Below are positions 1-5,543 of a stretch of 9,138 nt of DNA, in pieces (positions within the stretch are counted from its first letter, which is position 1; every line of letters starts with the position of its first letter). Under the pieces are notes generated by a model. It saw nothing but the letters and a program-made list of their open reading frames with translations, searched no databases and was not told the DNA's origin. The DNA is taken from NCBI GenBank assembly GCA_003140115.1, contig PLIQ01000440.1, forward strand, positions 18,856 to 27,993. The letters are read 5' to 3'. The position numbers and the translations under genes are program-made. The stretch is from Actinomycetota bacterium. Its GTDB lineage: Bacteria; Actinomycetota; Actinomycetes; Streptosporangiales; Streptosporangiaceae.

Positions 1-191
1 TGGCGCGCGACTTCCTGCGCAGAGTCGAGCACCCGGCCGGCAGCTACGTGCAACCCGGGCCGCCGTTCCAGCTCAGCGTGACACCATGGCGCCTCGCCCG
101 CGGTGCTCCCACGCTGGGGTCATCCAACGACGCCGTCGAAGCGCTGCTGGAGCCGGCGGGCGAGCAGGGGAGCGAGCCTTGGCGGGGCTGA
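1..191 (+). CDS. CaiB/BaiF (family III) CoA-transferase, C-terminal fragment
   Basis: The window opens inside a gene read in frame from base 3, leaving 62 residues and a TGA at 189-191. Visible segments are RVEHPAGSYVQPGPPFQLS, then TPWRLARGAPTLGSSNDAVE. This matches the usual tail of family III CoA-transferases, where an 'EHP..G.Y.QPGPPF..S.TPW' stretch leads into a proline-rich 'P.LG.hN..V' motif. These enzymes move CoA between an acyl-CoA donor and a carboxylic acid through an aspartyl-CoA thioester. The catalytic Asp lies far upstream, outside the window. The stop overlaps the next gene's proposed TTG start by 13 bases, which indicates co-transcription and probably translational coupling. 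Inferred role: activating the acid substrate used by the downstream genes. The family is fairly sure from the C-terminus alone, but the substrate is unknown. Confidence 0.8.
   Translation, partial: ARDFLRRVEHPAGSYVQPGPPFQLSVTPWRLARGAPTLGSSNDAVEALLEPAGEQGSEPWRG
166..172 (+). promoter_or_regulatory. Ribosome binding site deciding a TTG start
   Basis: AGGGGAG lies six bases before TTG 179 and supports that codon as the start of the thiolase-fold protein. The in-frame ATG at 86 has no comparable site, and it would add 31 Arg/Gly/Ala-rich residues that overlap the CoA-transferase. Confidence 0.6.
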
Positions 192-1381
192 AGGGTGAGG
201 CTGCCATCGCCGGATGGGTCGAACTTCCGCCGCAGCGCAAGCCTGCGCGGGAGCCGAGCTTCACCATCGAGCAGTGGGCCCGGCTATCGCGGCAGTTGCT
301 GGAGGACGCGGGCCTGACCGGATCCGACGTGAACGGAATCGTCGCGACCAGCATTGCGGAGAGCGATCAGTTCGCACCAGCGACACTCGCCGAGTACCTC
401 GGAATTCCGATCAACTTCGGCGAGGTCGTCGACCTCGGCGGCGCCACGTCGGCCGGTATGGTCTGGCGGGCCGCCGCGGCGGTCGAACTCGGCATCTGTG
501 ACGCGGTGCTCGCCGTCGTGCCGGATCGCCGAAACATCCCGCGCTCAGCCACCAGGCCGGCTCACGAATTCGCGCCCTTCGGGGCGTCGAGTAACAACTT
601 CGGCTCCCCGCAGGCCGAGTTCGAGATTCCGTACGGAAACCTGGGCCAGAACATTCCGTACGCCCAGATCGCGCAGCGCTACGCCGCTGAGTTCGGGTGG
701 GACGCCCGCGCGCTCGCCAAGATCGCGGTCGACCAGCGCACGAACTCATGCGCCTGCCCGGATGCAGTGTTCTACGGCCACCCGATCACGATCGAGGACG
801 TCCTGGACAGTCCGATGATCGCCGATCCCATACACAAGCTCGAGATCGTCATGCCCTGCCACGGCGGCGCTGGCGTGCTGATCGTGAACGCCGATCTGGC
901 CCGTAAGGGAAAGCACCGCCCAGTCTGGCTCAAGGGGTTCGGCGAGCACATCGCCTACAAGACACCGACATACGCCGAAGACCTGGTCAGATCGCCGATC
1001 ACGAAGGCTGCGGCCCAGGCCTTCGCGATGGCTGGCCTCACGCCGAGCGAGATGGACATGGCCTCGATATACGACTGCTACACGATCACGGTGCTCATGA
1101 GCATCGAGGACTCGGGTTTCTGCGAGAAAGGCGCCGGGCTCGACTTCGTGGCTACCCGGGACCTGACTTACCGCGGCGACTTCCCGGTCAATACCGTAGG
1201 CGGCCAACTGTCGTTCGGCCAGGCGGGAACGGCCGGCGGCATGCATCACGTGATCGACGGCGCGCGCCAGATCATGGGACGCGCTGAAGGTGCGCAGGTC
1301 GCCGACTGCCATCGGGCCTACGTGACCGGCAACGGCGGAATCATGAGCGAGCAGGTTGCTCTTGTGCTCGTGGGCGACTAG
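179..1381 (+). CDS. SCP-x/Ltp2-type thiolase-fold protein (lipid-transfer thiolase or aldolase)
   Basis: From TTG 179 the product has 400 residues, close to the 380-400 usual for SCP-x thiolases. Family marks are VDLGGATSAG (residues 84-93), IYDCYTITVLMSIEDSGFCEKG (297-318, only partly conserved), NTVGGQLSFGQAG (338-350) and VTGNGGIMSEQVALVL (382-397). Canonical thiolases use a Cys in a 'CASG' loop, a His in 'GHP' and a second Cys in 'CxG'. Here those places read GGATSAG, FGQAG and GNGG, so the usual catalytic triad is not evident. This fits the Ltp2 branch, where a thiolase fold works as a steroid side-chain retro-aldolase together with a DUF35 partner. The next gene, 12 bases downstream, is a DUF35 protein, which supports such a complex. 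Inferred role: carbon-carbon cleavage of a beta-hydroxyacyl-CoA. A non-catalytic lipid-transfer or condensing role is the alternative. The family is secure and the reaction is tentative. Confidence 0.85.
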   Translation: MAGLKGEAAIAGWVELPPQRKPAREPSFTIEQWARLSRQLLEDAGLTGSDVNGIVATSIAESDQFAPATLAEYLGIPINFGEVVDLGGATSAGMVWRAAAAVELGICDAVLAVVPDRRNIPRSATRPAHEFAPFGASSNNFGSPQAEFEIPYGNLGQNIPYAQIAQRYAAEFGWDARALAKIAVDQRTNSCACPDAVFYGHPITIEDVLDSPMIADPIHKLEIVMPCHGGAGVLIVNADLARKGKHRPVWLKGFGEHIAYKTPTYAEDLVRSPITKAAAQAFAMAGLTPSEMDMASIYDCYTITVLMSIEDSGFCEKGAGLDFVATRDLTYRGDFPVNTVGGQLSFGQAGTAGGMHHVIDGARQIMGRAEGAQVADCHRAYVTGNGGIMSEQVALVLVGD

Positions 1382-1393
1382 GAGCGGGGCGCG

Positions 1394-1801
1394 ATGAGCG
1401 GCCAGAAGCCGATGCCCGAACCGACCGGGACGACGGCGGAGTTCTGGGCCGGGCTGCGCAATCACAAGGTCCGATTGCAGTACTCACCCTCGTCGGATGC
1501 ATACGTCTTTTATCCGCGGGTGCTCGCTCCAGGCACGCTGGCCGACGACCTGGAATGGCGCGAGGTGTCCGGCGAGGGAACGCTTTACACGTTCACGCTA
1601 GCTCGCCGAGCGGTTGCGCCCGCGTGGGACGACGAGATATTGCACATACCCGCAGTCGTGGAATTCGATCAGGGACCCCGGATCAGCACGGAACTGGTGA
1701 ACGTCGAACCGGCGGCCGTACGGATCGGAATGCGTGTCAAGCCATTTTTCTTCGATTCGAACGACCGGGGTGCGACCTTGCTGATGTTCGAGCCCGCCTG
1801 A
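1394..1801 (+). CDS. DUF35 OB-fold protein without zinc-ribbon cysteines
   Basis: The product has 135 residues from ATG 1394, with GGAG at 1381-1384 nine bases upstream and overlapping the previous stop. The layout is that of DUF35/ChsH2 C-terminal-type proteins: an N-terminal helix (TAEFWAGLRNHKVRLQY, 14-30), a ribbon region (31-52), then an OB fold beginning DLEWREVSGEGTLYTFT (52-68). In most family members the ribbon carries two CxxC pairs that bind zinc. Here the matching positions read S31/S34 and A45/T48, and the whole protein has no cysteine, so no zinc site is expected. Partner DUF35 proteins bind thiolase-fold enzymes such as Ltp2 and help build or stabilise the active site. The adjacent thiolase-like gene is the obvious partner. 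The family call is secure. The claim that this is the detached C-terminal half of a ChsH2-like protein is inference from context. Confidence 0.85.
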   Translation: MSGQKPMPEPTGTTAEFWAGLRNHKVRLQYSPSSDAYVFYPRVLAPGTLADDLEWREVSGEGTLYTFTLARRAVAPAWDDEILHIPAVVEFDQGPRISTELVNVEPAAVRIGMRVKPFFFDSNDRGATLLMFEPA

Positions 1802-1808
1802 CCTACCG

Positions 1809-1828
1809 GACGCGCGCACGTGCGCGTC
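1809..1828 (+). repeat. Intercistronic GC-rich hairpin
   Basis: A seven-base stem, GACGCGC (1809-1815) with GCGCGTC (1822-1828), encloses a six-base loop. The core 1813-1826 is also a perfect 14-base palindrome. It starts eight bases after the DUF35 stop and ends 29 bases before the carboxyltransferase TTG. No T-run follows, so a simple intrinsic terminator is unlikely. An mRNA processing or stability element, or a protein-binding palindrome, is possible. Confidence 0.45.
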
Positions 1829-1842
1829 GTAAACACGCGATT

Positions 1843-1849
1843 GGAAGGG
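1843..1849 (+). promoter_or_regulatory. Ribosome binding site deciding a second TTG start
   Basis: GGAAGGG sits eight bases before TTG 1858. There is no in-frame ATG or GTG between the DUF35 stop and this codon. The open frame reaches back to 1555 inside the DUF35 gene, but that part has no family similarity. Confidence 0.55.
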
Positions 1850-1857
1850 CGCCAGAC

Positions 1858-3372
1858 TTGGATCAGTCGCTCATCGACGAGGTGTTGTCCGCTCGGGCCG
1901 CGACCCTGGACCGGGCACGACCCGAAGCGGTGGCCAAGGTACGCGCTCGCGGCCACCTGACCGCGCGCGAACGCATTGCGGCGGTGCTCGACGCCGGTTC
2001 GTTCGTCGAGTACGGAGTGCTCGCGGATTCGGATGGCGCGGGTGCCGCGGACGGACTGGTGAACGGGTTCGGTCAGTTGGACGGCAAGCCGATCGCCATC
2101 GCGTCCTATGACTATTCCGTCTTCGGCGGCTCTCAGTCGTTCGTCAACCACAACAAACTCGAGCGCATCATCAACGTGGCTTACGACCAGCGCCTGCCAT
2201 TTCTGTGCTTCTCGGACGGCGGCGGGCTGCGAACCCATGCCCTGACTGGTACCGCGACCCGGGGTGGTCAGCGCGGTCAGTTCCACTGGATCCAAGGTCT
2301 GGCGATGATGTCCGGCTGGGCACCGACCGTGGCCGTGGTTTCCGGGCGGGCCTTTGCCGGCAATGCCACCATCGCCGGTCACTCGGATCTGGTCATCGCG
2401 ACTCGCGGCTCGGCCGTAGGCATGGGCGGTCCACCGCTCGTGGAGCAGGCGCTCGGCATAAAGGTGACGCCCGAGGAACTGGGCGCGGTCGAGATGCACG
2501 AGAAGTCCGGCGGCATCGACCTGCTGGTCGCTGACGAGCCGGCGGCCATCGCCGCGGCCCAGCAGTACCTGCGCTTTTTCCTGCATGAGGAGAACGACGC
2601 AGAGCCGTCGCCGACCGCCGCCTCGATCGCCTCGATCGTTCCGGAGAACCGTCGTCGGGCCTACGACATGCGTAAGGTCGTACACGCCCTCGTGGACAGC
2701 GAAAGCCTCTTCGAGTTGCGCCCGAATTGGGCGAAGACGGTTATCACCGCGCTCGCCCGGATGGGCGGCAAGACCGTCGGGCTGCTGGCCAATCAGCCGA
2801 TGTCGAACCGGGTCGGCGCCATCGACGCCGACGCGTGCGACAAGATCACCCGGTTCGTCCAGCTGTGCGACGCCTTCGATTTCCCGCTCGTCTCGCTGAT
2901 CGACAACCCTGGCTTCATGATCGGGCCGGATGCCGAACGGGCCGGGATCGCCCGGCGGCACGCGCGCACGATCATGGCGCACGTGCACAGAACCGTACCG
3001 CTGTACTGCGTCCAGATACGTAAGGGCTACGGGCTCGGACCGGCCGCGATGGGGGGGATGTACGGACGCTGCGACCTGAGCCTGGCGTGGCCGACGTGCG
3101 AGACGGGCGGCATGGGTCTCGAAGGTGCCGCGTCACTCGCCCAACGGGACCAGATTGCCGCAGCCGGCGACGACCAGGCCGCCATCCGCGCCATTCGGGA
3201 GGAGTACGCGGCCGAGGTGCGGCGCGGCAAGTCGGGGCTGAGCGCCGGCCGGAACAACTCCTTCGACGACATCGTGGACCCGGCCGAAACACGGGATCGG
3301 ATTATCGCGATCCTGCGCTTCAACCAGCGGGCCGTCCGGACGCAGAAGAAGCACTATATCGACACTTGGTAA
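1858..3372 (+). CDS. Acyl-CoA carboxylase carboxyltransferase (beta) subunit, PccB/MmdA-like
   Basis: From TTG 1858 the product has 504 residues, a normal length for this crotonase-fold family. It starts with the typical helix-rich lead (GHLTARERIAAVLDAGSFVE, residues 32-51). Family blocks are YDYSVFGGSQS (84-94), FLCFSDGGG (115-123), SLIDNPGFMIGPDAERAGI (346-364), AMGG (397-400) and LAWPTCETGGMGLEGA (409-424). In biotin-dependent carboxylases this subunit moves the carboxyl group from carboxybiotin to acyl-CoA. The two oxyanion-hole loops differ from classic PccB: GRAFAGNA (163-170) stands where 'GPCAGGA' is usual, and YGLGPAAM (391-398) where 'YGGAYDVM' is usual. The Asp that selects propionyl-CoA in Streptomyces PccB therefore aligns with Ala396. 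No biotin carboxylase, biotin carrier or epsilon subunit gene is in the window. It may borrow an alpha subunit encoded elsewhere, or act as a decarboxylase. The family is secure and the substrate unknown. Confidence 0.88.
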   Translation: MDQSLIDEVLSARAATLDRARPEAVAKVRARGHLTARERIAAVLDAGSFVEYGVLADSDGAGAADGLVNGFGQLDGKPIAIASYDYSVFGGSQSFVNHNKLERIINVAYDQRLPFLCFSDGGGLRTHALTGTATRGGQRGQFHWIQGLAMMSGWAPTVAVVSGRAFAGNATIAGHSDLVIATRGSAVGMGGPPLVEQALGIKVTPEELGAVEMHEKSGGIDLLVADEPAAIAAAQQYLRFFLHEENDAEPSPTAASIASIVPENRRRAYDMRKVVHALVDSESLFELRPNWAKTVITALARMGGKTVGLLANQPMSNRVGAIDADACDKITRFVQLCDAFDFPLVSLIDNPGFMIGPDAERAGIARRHARTIMAHVHRTVPLYCVQIRKGYGLGPAAMGGMYGRCDLSLAWPTCETGGMGLEGAASLAQRDQIAAAGDDQAAIRAIREEYAAEVRRGKSGLSAGRNNSFDDIVDPAETRDRIIAILRFNQRAVRTQKKHYIDTW

Positions 3373-3391
3373 CGGCGTTGGGAGACCGCTG

Positions 3392-3991
3392 ATGGCAGAG
3401 GGCGAATGGCCGACGGAATGGCAGCCGATGATCGACGCCGTCGGCCAGGACTTCGGCGGGGGGATCGTGTACGTGGCCGCCGACGACGTGGAGAAGGCGC
3501 TCGTCCGGCGCTATCTCGAGCCCCTGGAGTTCGATTGTCCGCTGCACTACGACGAAGAGGCCGCCAAACGGTACGGCTACCGCGGGATCGTCGCTCCGTA
3601 CTCGGGTATGTCGACCTGGGTCGCGGATGCCAAGTGGAAGCCAGGCACCGTGGCCTTCACCAGCGCCGAGCGCGGCGCATTGCCACCGAATGCCGGGCTG
3701 GGCCGCTATCTGATGCCCGGCGACCCGGAACCGCCACGTCTGCCGCGCCCGGCGACCGAGTACTCGTTCGTCACGGAGCTGGAGGTCGATTATATTCGGG
3801 CGGTCATCGTGGGCGACCGGCTGAGTCAGACCGGCTGCAAGCTGCTCTCGTGCATTCCCAAGGAAACGAGGGTGGGACGCGGCGCGTTCTTCACGACCGA
3901 GGTTGAGATCCAAAACCAGCGTGGCGAGCTCGTGGCCCGGATGCGCCAGCAGCTGTACTGCTACAACCGTCACCCGAAGGCGGCGGAGTAA
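3392..3991 (+). CDS. FAS1-like dehydratase / MaoC N-terminal hotdog protein
   Basis: The product has 199 residues from ATG 3392, 19 bases after the previous stop and with a modest GGGAGA upstream. The N-terminal part has the pattern of the MaoC_dehydrat_N (FAS1-like) hotdog domain: ALVRRYLEPLEFDCPLHYDE (36-55), then AAKRYGYRGIVAPYSGMST (57-75), in which a Tyr/Gly-rich loop ends in 'G.VAP'. The C-terminal part (YSFVTELEVDYIRAVIVGDR, 124-143, onward) forms the second half of the strand set. In the ChsH1-ChsH2 hydratase this domain is the N-terminal half of ChsH2, which pairs with ChsH1 and shapes the pocket for the CoA substrate. The next gene, two bases downstream, is ChsH1-like, so a heteromeric enoyl-CoA hydratase is the natural reading. 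Unlike ChsH2 it carries no DUF35 domain. That part is a separate gene at 1394. Confidence 0.8.
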   Translation: MAEGEWPTEWQPMIDAVGQDFGGGIVYVAADDVEKALVRRYLEPLEFDCPLHYDEEAAKRYGYRGIVAPYSGMSTWVADAKWKPGTVAFTSAERGALPPNAGLGRYLMPGDPEPPRLPRPATEYSFVTELEVDYIRAVIVGDRLSQTGCKLLSCIPKETRVGRGAFFTTEVEIQNQRGELVARMRQQLYCYNRHPKAAE

Positions 3992-3993
3992 CG

Positions 3994-4455
3994 ATGCCCG
4001 ACTGGGCCCAGCGGTACTGGGAAGATGTCCACGAGGGCGACGAGTTGCCGACGCTGGAGTTTCCGGTCACGATCGTCAGGCTCGTCATCGAGGCCGCCGC
4101 GAATCGTGACTTCTGGCCGCTCCATCACAGTTCCGAGTTTGCGCGAGCAAGTGGCGCTGCGGACATGTACGCCAACAACATCTTCCTCCAAGGGATGTGG
4201 GAGCGATCTGTCCGCGAGTACATCGGCCTAGCCGGCGTGCTCAAGAAGCTCGGGCCGTTCCGTATGCGGGGCTTCAATCTGGTCGGTGAAACGGTTGTGG
4301 TCAAGGGTGTCGTCAGCCGAACGTGGCAGTCTGACGGCGAGAACTTCGTGGAATTTGAGTTGCGTTCGGAGACCTCCAACGGCGTCCTCACCGTCGCGCC
4401 CGGTCCCGTGATAGCTACGCTGCCATCTCGCCTGCCTGGGCCCGCGATCAAATAG
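3994..4455 (+). CDS. MaoC-like enoyl-CoA hydratase subunit, ChsH1-like
   Basis: The product has 153 residues from ATG 3994, two bases after the previous stop. It is a single hotdog domain. The motif NRDFWPLHHSSEFARASGA (37-55) carries the Asp-x4-His dyad of (R)-specific and MaoC hydratases, read as Asp39 and His44, followed by the usual 'FA...GA.D.Y.N' segment (49-61). In the mycobacterial ChsH1-ChsH2 enzyme only one partner has this dyad, and here only this protein of the pair shows it. The expected reaction is addition of water to the double bond of a 2-enoyl-CoA, giving the beta-hydroxyacyl-CoA that an Ltp2-type aldolase would cleave. It is the last gene of the first operon. No strong terminator follows before the promoter region of the next transcription unit. 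Confidence 0.85.
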   Translation: MPDWAQRYWEDVHEGDELPTLEFPVTIVRLVIEAAANRDFWPLHHSSEFARASGAADMYANNIFLQGMWERSVREYIGLAGVLKKLGPFRMRGFNLVGETVVVKGVVSRTWQSDGENFVEFELRSETSNGVLTVAPGPVIATLPSRLPGPAIK

Positions 4456-4486
4456 GCCATAACGGCCGATGGCGCGCCACCAGAGC

Positions 4487-4516
4487 TTGCCTTATAGACA
4501 TAATCATAGCTATAAT
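4487..4516 (+). promoter_or_regulatory. Sigma-70-type promoter for the hydrolase-monooxygenase pair
   Basis: TTGCCT (4487-4492) and a consensus TATAAT (4511-4516) are separated by 18 bases in a sharply AT-rich patch (4492-4518) inside GC-rich DNA. The expected transcription start is near 4523, giving a leader of about 25-30 bases before the hydrolase start. A near-perfect minus-10 is uncommon in high-GC actinobacteria and suggests a strong promoter that needs repression. See the overlapping dyad. Confidence 0.6.
4492..4515. promoter_or_regulatory. Candidate operator: 24-base dyad inside the promoter spacer
   Basis: The outer arms TTATAG (4492-4497) and CTATAA (4510-4515) are perfect inverted repeats 12 bases apart. 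Three AT steps between them are also symmetric, so 18 of 24 positions obey the dyad. It lies between the minus-35 and minus-10 elements and touches both. That is a common site for TetR-type repressors, and also for MerR-type activators, which favour long spacers. No regulator gene is visible in the window. Confidence 0.45.
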
Positions 4517-4547
4517 AGCAGCAATACGGCTTCTCCTGGGCGGCGAG

Positions 4548-5543
4548 GTGATGGGACTGCAGCGCTACGCGGTTCTCGACGACGAGGTCAACGGCATGCT
4601 CGAGGTCCTCGATCGTGGTTACCCGGCGGTCGAAACCATGTCTCCCGACCAAGCGCGAGCCGCGCTCGCCGCTCGCCGGCAGCCAGTCGGAAACATCGAC
4701 GACGTCGCTCGAACGGATGACCTTACCGTGCCGGCGGCCGACGGCCATGCGATTGCGGTCCGCGTGTATCACCCGCATCCGTCGGACGTAGTCAGCACTG
4801 GCCCGCCGGCGGCGATCGTTTTCGCTCACGGCGGCGGCTTTGTGCTCTGTAGCATCGAGAGCCACGATTCGTTCTGCCGGGCCATGGCCCGCGGCTGCGG
4901 CGCAGTCGTGATTAGCGTCGACTACCGGCTGGCACCCGAAGCGCCGGCGCCACAGGCCGCCGAAGATGTCTACGACGTGCTTTTGTGGGCCGTCGCGGCC
5001 GGCCGCCCGCTGACGATCGACCCAGCTCGTATCGCCGTCGCGGGAGACAGTTCAGGTGGCAACCTGGCTGCTGCCACCGCGCTGCTCGCCCGTGACCGAG
5101 GCGGACCAGCCTTGGCCGCACAGGTCCTGCTGTACCCGGCGCTCGACCCGAAGTGCGACTCGCCCAGCTATAACGAGTTCGCCGAAGAGCACTTCAACAC
5201 CGCGGCGGCCATGCACTGGTACTGGGAGAGCTACCTGGGGTCAGGCCGCGACCCGGACCGAGGCAGTTTCCCTGCCGAGTACGCAGCGCCGTCGTGCGCC
5301 GATGATCTGACTGGCCTCGCTCCGGCGGTGATCGTGCTCGCTGGTCGGGACCCACTGCGCGACGACGGCGCGCGGTACGCCAAACGTCTGGCCGACCAGG
5401 GCGTGTCGGTGACACGCCGTGACTATCCCGATCTCTTCCACGGATTCGTCTCGATAATGACCTTTGCCCCCGGCGCCTCAGCGCGCGAGCTGCTGTGGTC
5501 AGACCTATCCATCCGGCTGCAAGCAGGGAGCCAGCATGTCTGA
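4548..5543 (+). CDS. Alpha/beta hydrolase, HSL family esterase/lipase
   Basis: The product has 331 residues from GTG 4548. ATG 4551, one codon later, is equally possible because the ribosome site is weak for both. All hormone-sensitive-lipase (family IV) marks are present: oxyanion loop HGGGF (94-98), nucleophile elbow GDSSGG (166-171, catalytic Ser168), DYRLAPE (125-131), acid in LAGRDPLRDDG (264-274, Asp268) and base in YPDLFHGF (293-300, His298). The N-terminal cap with MSPDQARAAL (31-40) is typical. No signal peptide or membrane segment is seen, so it is probably cytoplasmic. It overlaps the Baeyer-Villiger monooxygenase gene by eight bases. Esterase-BVMO pairs are known from ketone degradation, for example acmB-acmA of acetone and methyl ethyl ketone metabolism in Gordonia, where the esterase cleaves the ester made by the BVMO. 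That role is inferred here. The family and catalytic triad are read directly. Confidence 0.9.
   Translation: MMGLQRYAVLDDEVNGMLEVLDRGYPAVETMSPDQARAALAARRQPVGNIDDVARTDDLTVPAADGHAIAVRVYHPHPSDVVSTGPPAAIVFAHGGGFVLCSIESHDSFCRAMARGCGAVVISVDYRLAPEAPAPQAAEDVYDVLLWAVAAGRPLTIDPARIAVAGDSSGGNLAAATALLARDRGGPALAAQVLLYPALDPKCDSPSYNEFAEEHFNTAAAMHWYWESYLGSGRDPDRGSFPAEYAAPSCADDLTGLAPAVIVLAGRDPLRDDGARYAKRLADQGVSVTRRDYPDLFHGFVSIMTFAPGASARELLWSDLSIRLQAGSQHV
5525..5530 (+). promoter_or_regulatory. Ribosome binding site for the monooxygenase
   Basis: AGGGAG lies five bases before ATG 5536, inside the last codons of the hydrolase gene. It fixes the start at 5536 rather than at the in-frame codon at 5464, and places the GxGxxG FAD motif at the usual distance from the N-terminus. 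Confidence 0.7.

Noticed and set aside
86..178. N-terminal extension of the thiolase-like protein from ATG 86
   Set aside because: It overlaps the recognisable CoA-transferase tail, is Arg/Ala/Gly-rich, and has no ribosome site. Family similarity begins after TTG 179.
1669..2988. Long minus-strand open frame of 439 codons opposite the carboxyltransferase gene
   Set aside because: It is the mirror of a high-GC coding gene. It has no family motifs, and its third-position pattern follows the + strand gene.
4456..4478. GGCC-ATAAC-GGCC and GGCGCGCC as a terminator or operator after the ChsH1-like gene
   Set aside because: A four-base stem without T-run and an eight-base palindrome are expected by chance in GC-rich DNA.
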